From: TMED23 sp964566055
GTDB lineage: Bacteria > Pseudomonadota > Alphaproteobacteria > Rhodospirillales > UBA2165
Assembly: GCA_964566055.1 (NCBI GenBank)
Contig: CAZMHI010000020.1
Span: forward strand, 4,920 to 68,919
Direction of reading: 5' to 3'
DNA: 64,000 nucleotides
Positions 59,298 through 64,000 of this stretch are shown in pieces (the first letter of the stretch is position 1; each line of letters starts with the position of its first letter). Both the position numbers and the translations under genes were made by a program. The notes below the pieces were generated by a model. It did not search any database. It was not told the DNA's origin and was given only the letters and a program-made list of their open reading frames with translations.

Positions 59298-60300
59298 GAT
59301 CGGCGTACCATTCTTCATAAAAATCCTCGAAGGGGTCCACGACCAATTTTTCGTCGAAGCCGAGATACTTCCAGGTCTTTTTCATATGATCGGATAGATC
59401 TGAGACCACCTGGAAATATCCGCCAGCCGGATGGGGAAACTTGATAGCCTTGGCGTGCAGATGAAGCTGTTGGGCGACCCCATCAGCGCCGTCCAAAAAT
59501 GCGTCTCGGCCGCCATATTTACCATCTCCTAAAATCGGCGTGCCCAATTCCTTGCAGTGAACGCGGAGCTGATGGGTGCGGCCGGTTTCCGGCATCAGCG
59601 CCAGCCAGCTCGCTTTTCCGGCAGCGTTATCAACGGTGCGGTAATACGTAACAGCGCGTTTACCATCTTCATCCGCAATAACCTGCTCACCATGCTTACC
59701 TGGACGCTTTTCCAGCGCCAGATCAATTTTGCCATATTTTATTTTCGGCATGCCAACCACAGCGGCCCAATAAATCTTATGAACGTCTTTGGTTTTAAAA
59801 GCCTTACTCAGTTTTGAGGCCGCATTTGCCGTCCGCGCCAGCAGCAGCACTCCGGAGGTATCTTTATCCAAGCGATGGATCAGCTTCGGGCGTTCCTTCA
59901 TTTCAAACTGCAAGCCATTGAGCATAGCATCGACATGTTTACTGGTGCCGCTTCCACCCTGCACGGCCAAGCCTGCGGGCTTATTGATGGCGATGATATG
60001 ATCATCTTTGTGGATGACCGCTTGGCGCAGCATTTCGACATCGCGGTCTGTCACATTGTCTTCGGCAACTTTCTTAGGGCGTGGTCTCGGATCAGCCGAG
60101 ATCGGCGGCACACGAATTTCCTGACCCTCTTCGATCCGGGTGTTCGATTTGGCGCGTTTGCCGTCAACCCGCACCTGGCCTTTGCGCAGGAGTTTTTCGA
60201 GACGGCCATGTCCAAGCTCCGGAAAATGCCGTTTAAACCAGCGATCCAAGCGGATGCCGTCATCATCACTGCTCACTTGAAGCGTTTTTAGAGGTGCCAT
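59290..60300 (-). CDS. rluC: RluC/RluD-family 23S rRNA pseudouridine synthase
   Basis: A 336-residue RluA-family synthase. The S4 RNA-binding domain spans about 16-65 (IRLDRWFKRHFPELGHGRLE; LLRKGQVRVDGKRAK). The catalytic Asp145 is in HRLDKDTSGVLLLAR. Downstream segments VTYYRTV, TGRTHQLRVHCKELGTPILG match the family. It should isomerise uridines in 23S rRNA (RluC sites are 955, 2504, 2580 in E. coli). It starts with ATG, lies 13 bp downstream of crcB and overlaps the HAD gene by 8 bp. Confidence 0.94.
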   Translation of the reverse strand: MAPLKTLQVSSDDDGIRLDRWFKRHFPELGHGRLEKLLRKGQVRVDGKRAKSNTRIEEGQEIRVPPISADPRPRPKKVAEDNVTDRDVEMLRQAVIHKDDHIIAINKPAGLAVQGGSGTSKHVDAMLNGLQFEMKERPKLIHRLDKDTSGVLLLARTANAASKLSKAFKTKDVHKIYWAAVVGMPKIKYGKIDLALEKRPGKHGEQVIADEDGKRAVTYYRTVDNAAGKASWLALMPETGRTHQLRVHCKELGTPILGDGKYGGRDAFLDGADGVAQQLHLHAKAIKFPHPAGGYFQVVSDLSDHMKKTWKYLGFDEKLVVDPFEDFYEEWYADHE

Positions 60301-60313
60301 AATTTGTAATCCA

Positions 60314-60694
60314 CTAAGCCAATATTTGGCGAAAAATCATCATGCCCAGAAATAGAGCGGCAATCGACAACACAACTGAAGCAATGATGTAGGAGGCTGC
60401 GGGCAAAAACTCACCCCGCTCGATTAAAGCAACAACATCCAGCGAAAAAGCTGAAAACGTTGTAAAGGCACCTAGCACACCCACCACAAAAAAAGCGCGG
60501 AGCTCAGCGCTTGGTGACCAGGTCAATGCAAATATTTCGATTAACGCGCCTAATACCAAAGATCCGGCAATATTCACCACCAACGTGCCATAAGGAAAAC
60601 CGTGGCCAATCCAGAGGCCAATGCCAACCATGGTGAGATAGCGTCCAACCGCCCCAATGGCGCCACCAACGGCAATTGATAGGATCATATTCAT
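60314..60694 (-). CDS. crcB: CrcB/FluC fluoride channel
   Basis: A 126-residue four-helix Fluc protein that exports fluoride as a dual-topology dimer. Signature parts are AVGGAIGAVGRYLTM (5-19), FPYGTLVVNIAGSLVLGAL (33-51, conserved Asn) and VGVLGAFTTFSAFSLD (72-87, the Phe box and central sodium site T-T-F-S). Its ATG overlaps the rarA stop (ATGA), so no fluoride riboswitch can precede it directly; expression must follow the operon. Confidence 0.95.
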   Translation of the reverse strand: MNMILSIAVGGAIGAVGRYLTMVGIGLWIGHGFPYGTLVVNIAGSLVLGALIEIFALTWSPSAELRAFFVVGVLGAFTTFSAFSLDVVALIERGEFLPAASYIIASVVLSIAALFLGMMIFRQILA

Positions 60695-62001
60695 GTATCA
60701 CCCCGCCCTTTTTCGAGTTTCTTCTCTTGGCGAAGTTTTTGCCAGTAATCGAGCCGCTTCACAACTTCCTTTTCAAATCCCTTGCCTTGAGGCCGGTAGA
60801 AGTTAGTACGGTTCATTTCTTCCGGGAAATAATCCTGACCGGAAAAGCCATCATCAGCATCGTGGTCATATTCATAGCCTTTGCCATAGCCCAAATCTTT
60901 CATCAGCCCCGTCGGGGCATTGAGGATATGTTTGGGTGGTGACAGTGAGCCGGTTTCCTTAGCTGTCCGCATGGCTGACTTCATGGCGGTATAAGCTGCA
61001 TTAGATTTTGGCGCCGTTGCCAGATAAATCACACATTGGGCAATCGCGAGCTCCCCTTCTGGCGAGCCGATGCGTTCAAAAGCCTCCCAGGCGGCAATTG
61101 AATGCGGCAGCGCGTTGGGATCCGCCATGCCGATGTCTTCCGAGGCAAATCGCGTCAGGCGTCTGGCGATATAGCGCGGGTCTTCACCACCCGCCAGCAT
61201 GCGCGCCAGCCAATAGAGCGCTGCATCCACATCGGAACCCCTGAGGCTTTTATGCAAGGCAGAGATAAGATTGAAATGAGCTTCCTGCGCTTTGTCATAA
61301 AGCGGCAGACGTTTTTGTACGATCTCAGTCAGCGCAGCAGTATCTAAAACCGGATCAGCCGGCAGCAACAAAATCTCTTCTGTCATGTTCAAGAGATAGC
61401 GCCCGTCACCATCCGCCATGGCCCTGAGCGCTGCCCTGGCGTCTTTATCCAAGGGCAACGGTTTTTTATAAAGTTCTTCCGAGCGCAGCAGCAATTCTTC
61501 AAGTGCGGCGTCATCCAAGCGATTGAGCACAAACACCTGCAAGCGGGATAAAAGTGCTGCATTGAGTTCAAAGGAGGGATTTTCTGTCGTCGCCCCGACC
61601 AATGTTACGGTGCCGTCTTCAACATAGGGTAAAAAGCCATCCTGCTGCGCCCGGTTAAAGCGGTGAATTTCATCAACGAACAGTAAGGTTCCCCGCCCGG
61701 CTTCCCGGCGATTTTTTGAGGCTTCAAAGACTTTGCGCAAATCAGCAACACCTGAAAACACCGCCGATAAGGGCTCAAAATGGAGATTGGTGTGCTCAGC
61801 CAATAGCCGCGCGATAGTCGTTTTTCCCGTACCCGGCGGTCCCCACAGCAACAGCGAGACCATCCGGCCAGATGCCAGCATACGCCCAAGCGGTGCGTCT
61901 TCCGCCAGCAAATGCGCCTGCCCCACAACTTCTTCCAAGGTTGAAGGACGCAACCGGTCTGCTAGCGGCCTCGGTGCCTGAGATTCAAAAAGCGTCGTCA
62001 C
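60691..62001 (-). CDS. rarA: Replication-associated recombination protein A
   Basis: A 436-residue AAA+ ATPase (RarA/MgsA/WHIP family) acting at stalled replication forks. ADRLRPSTLEEVVGQAHLLA opens the protein. Walker A is GPPGTGKTT (54-62), Walker B is LLFVDEIHRFNRAQQDGFLP near 105, sensor 1 is LVGATTENPSFELN near 135. The C-terminal tetramerisation region has LHKSLRGSDVDAALYWLARM and RRLTRFASEDIGMADPNAL. The start is GTG 62001 overlapping the degP TGA (GTGA). It overlaps crcB by four bases. Confidence 0.96.
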   Translation of the reverse strand: MTTLFESQAPRPLADRLRPSTLEEVVGQAHLLAEDAPLGRMLASGRMVSLLLWGPPGTGKTTIARLLAEHTNLHFEPLSAVFSGVADLRKVFEASKNRREAGRGTLLFVDEIHRFNRAQQDGFLPYVEDGTVTLVGATTENPSFELNAALLSRLQVFVLNRLDDAALEELLLRSEELYKKPLPLDKDARAALRAMADGDGRYLLNMTEEILLLPADPVLDTAALTEIVQKRLPLYDKAQEAHFNLISALHKSLRGSDVDAALYWLARMLAGGEDPRYIARRLTRFASEDIGMADPNALPHSIAAWEAFERIGSPEGELAIAQCVIYLATAPKSNAAYTAMKSAMRTAKETGSLSPPKHILNAPTGLMKDLGYGKGYEYDHDADDGFSGQDYFPEEMNRTNFYRPQGKGFEKEVVKRLDYWQKLRQEKKLEKGRGDT

Positions 62002-63479
62002 CGGTTAACCGCCATCGATAAAATTTTACCGTTCCGGCTGATTGATAATTGCCACTGCTTACTTTTTTGCAGCAGTAGGCGTTGAACTTGTCCGACCGTC
62101 CGGACCTCATTACCATTAATTTCTTTGATAATATCGCGAGGTTGGAAGCCAAAGCGTTGCGAAGAAGAGCCTCGCCGGATTTCCAATATCACCACACCAC
62201 GCGACAGCAAGTTCATGCCGATTTGGTCAGCCAGCGCCGGCGAGAGATTACCGATACTGGCTCCCTGCAGGGGATTATAGCCGCTGAGTTCAGTTTTATT
62301 GACGCGGGGTTTTTGCGGCGGTGCTTCAACTGGAAAATTAACCCGCTTAGATTTGCCTCTCCGGATCAATTTAATATCCAGGCTTTCACCAATGGGGCGC
62401 GTTGCAATCCTGAAACGCAAACTCTCTGTATCATTTACATCATGTTTGCCGACGCCGGTAATAACATCGCCGACTTTAATCCCCGCCCGGTCTGCAGGCC
62501 CCTTGGGGTAGACACCGTTAATCAGAATACCGGCCGGCCGCTTCATGCCGATGGAGGCGGCAATATCAGCTGTAACCCCCTGCCCTTCGGCGCCGATCCA
62601 GGGACGGACCACACGCCCTCCGCCGGAAAGACCGGACAACACGGTCCGCACCATATTGGTCGGGATGGCGAAACCGATACCAACCGAGCCACCGCCCTTG
62701 GAATAAATCGCTGAATTTATGCCGACTAATTTACCGTCAAGCGAGATTAAGGCGCCGCCGGAATTGCCAGGATTGATCGCTGCATCGGTTTGGATAAAAA
62801 AGTTCAGATCATTGATACCAACCTGAGTCCGCGCCAAGGCAGAGACAATGCCACTTGTCACGGTTTGTCCAACACCAAACGGATTACCGATGGCCAACAC
62901 CAAATCACCCACTTCCAGATCATCTGAATCCCGGAAGGCCAGGAAGGGCAGCTTCTCGCGTCCGGCGCTTATCTTCAAAACTGCTAAATCGGTACGTTTG
63001 TCACTGCCGATTATCTTGGCATCGAACTCGCGGCGGTCAGCCAGCACAACGGTGATTTCATCGGCGCCTTTGATGACATGATGATTGGTGACGATAGTGC
63101 CATTGGCCTTGACGATGACACCAGAGCCAAGTGAGTTCTGCACCTTCTTGCGGGACCTTGGGCCGGAGCGGAACTGATCACCAAAAAAGCGCCGGAAGAA
63201 TGGATCGTCAAAGAGAGGCGAGAAAGAGCGCTGGGTCACGGTCTTGCGGGTAAAGATATTGACCACGGCAGGAGCTGCTTTCCTCACCAGCGGGGCAAAA
63301 GACAACTTAATCTCAGCTTGCGATTGAGGGATTTGTTTTTGAGCATGGGTAGGAAAAGCTAGAAGAACTGTGCCGAACAAGAAAAGAGCCGTCACCCTGG
63401 ACTTGATCCAGGGTCCAGAATTATTGGAAGTTCTGGATTCTGACTTTCGCCAGAATGACAATGGTCTTAAAGTTTTCAT
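61998..63479 (-). CDS. degP: DegP/DegQ-type periplasmic serine protease with two PDZ domains
   Basis: A ~493-residue Do-family protease. The catalytic triad is His in IVTNHHVIKGADEITV (near 131), Asp in DKRTDLAVLKI (near 165) and Ser in AINPGNSGGALI (near 240). PDZ1 begins IGAEGQGVTADIAASIG near 290 and PDZ2 near 400 (NLSPALADQIGMNLLSRGVV). The signal core TALFLFGTVLLAFPTHA is preceded by ~28 residues encoded largely by a dispersed intergenic repeat. I use ATG 63479; a GTG at 63518 lies inside the rplQ terminator and is unlikely, and a GTG just before the hydrophobic core is another option. It overlaps rarA (GTGA). Confidence 0.9.
   Translation of the reverse strand: MKTLRPLSFWRKSESRTSNNSGPWIKSRVTALFLFGTVLLAFPTHAQKQIPQSQAEIKLSFAPLVRKAAPAVVNIFTRKTVTQRSFSPLFDDPFFRRFFGDQFRSGPRSRKKVQNSLGSGVIVKANGTIVTNHHVIKGADEITVVLADRREFDAKIIGSDKRTDLAVLKISAGREKLPFLAFRDSDDLEVGDLVLAIGNPFGVGQTVTSGIVSALARTQVGINDLNFFIQTDAAINPGNSGGALISLDGKLVGINSAIYSKGGGSVGIGFAIPTNMVRTVLSGLSGGGRVVRPWIGAEGQGVTADIAASIGMKRPAGILINGVYPKGPADRAGIKVGDVITGVGKHDVNDTESLRFRIATRPIGESLDIKLIRRGKSKRVNFPVEAPPQKPRVNKTELSGYNPLQGASIGNLSPALADQIGMNLLSRGVVILEIRRGSSSQRFGFQPRDIIKEINGNEVRTVGQVQRLLLQKSKQWQLSISRNGKILSMAVNR
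63391..63460. repeat. Dispersed palindromic repeat, copy 2, inside degP coding sequence
   Basis: This 70-bp segment starts GTCACCCTGGACTTGATCCA and ends GCCAGAATGACA. It aligns with the intergenic copy at 5576-5640 (GTCACCCCGGACTTGATCC ... GGGAATGACG) in the same + orientation with a ~5-nt longer middle. On the degP strand it is translated as FWRKSESRTSNNSGPWIKSR followed by V-T, in frame, upstream of the signal-peptide core. Confidence 0.8.
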
Positions 63480-63503
63480 AAATCTATTATAGCCTCGTAA
63501 AAC

Positions 63504-63545
63504 AAAAGAGGCAGCCACCAGTTATGCCCGGGAGCTGCCTCTTTT
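63504..63545. terminator. Bidirectional terminator downstream of rplQ
   Basis: A perfect 12-bp stem, AAAAGAGGCAGC with GCTGCCTCTTTT, encloses an 18-nt loop. Leftward transcripts from rplQ meet the stem followed by TTTTGTTTT. It closes the ribosomal-protein operon and separates it from degP, whose start lies only 25 bp away. Confidence 0.8.
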
Positions 63546-63569
63546 TAAATTAGCATGTTAGGAGCCAGG

Positions 63570-64000
63570 TTAGGCGGAAACAGCTTCCTGATCTTCTGCC
63601 TCGGCTTCGGCTTCGACGCGCTCTTTATCTGCAGCGCCTTTAGCGTCTTCATCGCGGTCAACCAATTCAATAATAGCCATCGGCGCGGCATCACCATAAC
63701 GGTAGCCGGCAGCGAGCACGCGGCTATAACCACCTTGGCGGTCTTTGTAGCGATCAGCCAGGGAATCAAATAACTTTGACACCACTTCCTTGTCGCGCAG
63801 GAATGACATTGCCTGGCGGCGGGCATGGAGATCACCACGTTTGCCGAGCGTGATCATTTTATCGACAAAAGTCCGAAGATCTTTGGCTTTCGGCTTGGTT
63901 GTCTTAATCTGCTCATGGAGCAACAACGATGCCGTCATATTGGCAAACATCGACTTGCGATGGGCGGATGTTCGATTGAGTTTTCGGCCACTCATACGAT
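63570..64000 (-). CDS. rplQ: Ribosomal protein bL17 (5' end just outside the window)
   Basis: The protein is bL17 of the large subunit. The readable frame MSGRKLNRTSAHRKSMFANM, then LLLHEQIKTTKPKAKDLRTF and MITLGKRGDLHARRQAMSFL, is the canonical family sequence. It ends in an acidic/alanine-rich tail typical of alphaproteobacteria. The Met at 63995 is probably internal. The preceding codon is CGT and the last two window bases are AT, fitting the usual MRHRMSGRK start, so about three to four codons lie beyond the edge. It is normally the last gene of the rpoA operon, and a terminator follows. Confidence 0.96.
   Translation of the reverse strand, partial: RMSGRKLNRTSAHRKSMFANMTASLLLHEQIKTTKPKAKDLRTFVDKMITLGKRGDLHARRQAMSFLRDKEVVSKLFDSLADRYKDRQGGYSRVLAAGYRYGDAAPMAIIELVDRDEDAKGAADKERVEAEAEAEDQEAVSA

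Noticed and set aside
60695..60800. Fluoride riboswitch ahead of crcB
   Set aside because: The upstream sequence is rarA coding DNA overlapping the crcB start.
63486..63491. TATAAT on the minus strand just before degP as a -10 box
   Set aside because: It lies 6-7 bp from the ATG with no good -35 hexamer at 16-18 bp; chance match likely.
63480..63518. degP start at GTG 63518
   Set aside because: It falls within the stem of the rplQ terminator and has no ribosome site.

Overview
The window is ordinary chromosomal DNA of an alphaproteobacterium. The evidence is an ATP12 F1-assembly chaperone, propionyl-CoA carboxylase PccA and PccB, a DUF2007/TrmN6-like/polyprenyl synthase neighbourhood, two DUF1194 proteins, pyruvate phosphate dikinase, and the run rplQ-degP-rarA-crcB-rluC-HAD-ATP12-pccB. 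Moderate GC content, TRAP transport and several aromatic-compound genes would fit a free-living, perhaps marine, Rhodospirillales-like organism; that placement is inference. I see no transposase, integrase, phage or CRISPR genes.

Layout. 1-2265 (-): lipopolysaccharide glycosyltransferases. 2394-3935 (+): YgfZ-like folate protein and a methyltransferase. 3963-14076 (-): hydrolase, flavin-binding protein, ppdK, glyS (frame-disrupted), glyQ, VOC protein, S49 peptidase, TrmN6-like methyltransferase, DUF2007. 14192-15930 (+): polyprenyl diphosphate synthase, a small AT-rich membrane protein bracketed by copies of the synthase 3' end, and tRNA-Pro. 15940-28547: transporters (SLC13, TauE, MgtE), maeB, two orphan periplasmic binding proteins, GST, a PAS-only protein, tRNA-Leu, lipB and a degenerate DgcZ-like protein. 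28552-33510 (-): acyP, pccA, DUF1194, MlaA, small secreted protein. 33896-40037 (+): HpaB-type hydroxylase, LigB-type ring-cleavage dioxygenase (frameshifted), AMP-forming acyl-CoA ligase, ketopantoate-reductase-like protein and rhomboid protease. 40038-43717 (-): second DUF1194, third orphan binding protein, class III cyclase/TPR protein. 44021-49782: TAXI-TRAP transporter, isochorismatase-family hydrolase, HxlR regulator and the divergent AhpD-like protein it probably controls. 49863-64000 (-): a two-subunit molybdenum hydroxylase, GST, DOPA-dioxygenase-like protein, pccB, ATP12, AsmA, HAD, rluC, crcB, rarA, degP and the start of rplQ.

The accessory content is mainly catabolic. The HpaB/LigB/ligase/reductase cluster looks like hydroxylation, ring opening, CoA activation and reduction of an aromatic or heteroaromatic substrate. 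The TAXI-TRAP importer, the amidase-like isochorismatase and the Mo hydroxylase/DOPA-dioxygenase operon lie within 20 kb. No substrate can be assigned from sequence.

The most unusual observations are structural. Two low-GC genes are each flanked by diverged direct copies of a neighbouring gene's end (the ispB 3' end and a DUF1194 5' end). A dispersed intergenic repeat is translated inside the degP export-signal region. Two genes, glyS and the LigB-type gene, have frames that break by the same net offset. A 23-bp hairpin fills the whole gap between two convergent genes and includes both stop codons. Two GTAC dyads sit between the HxlR regulator and its divergent partner.
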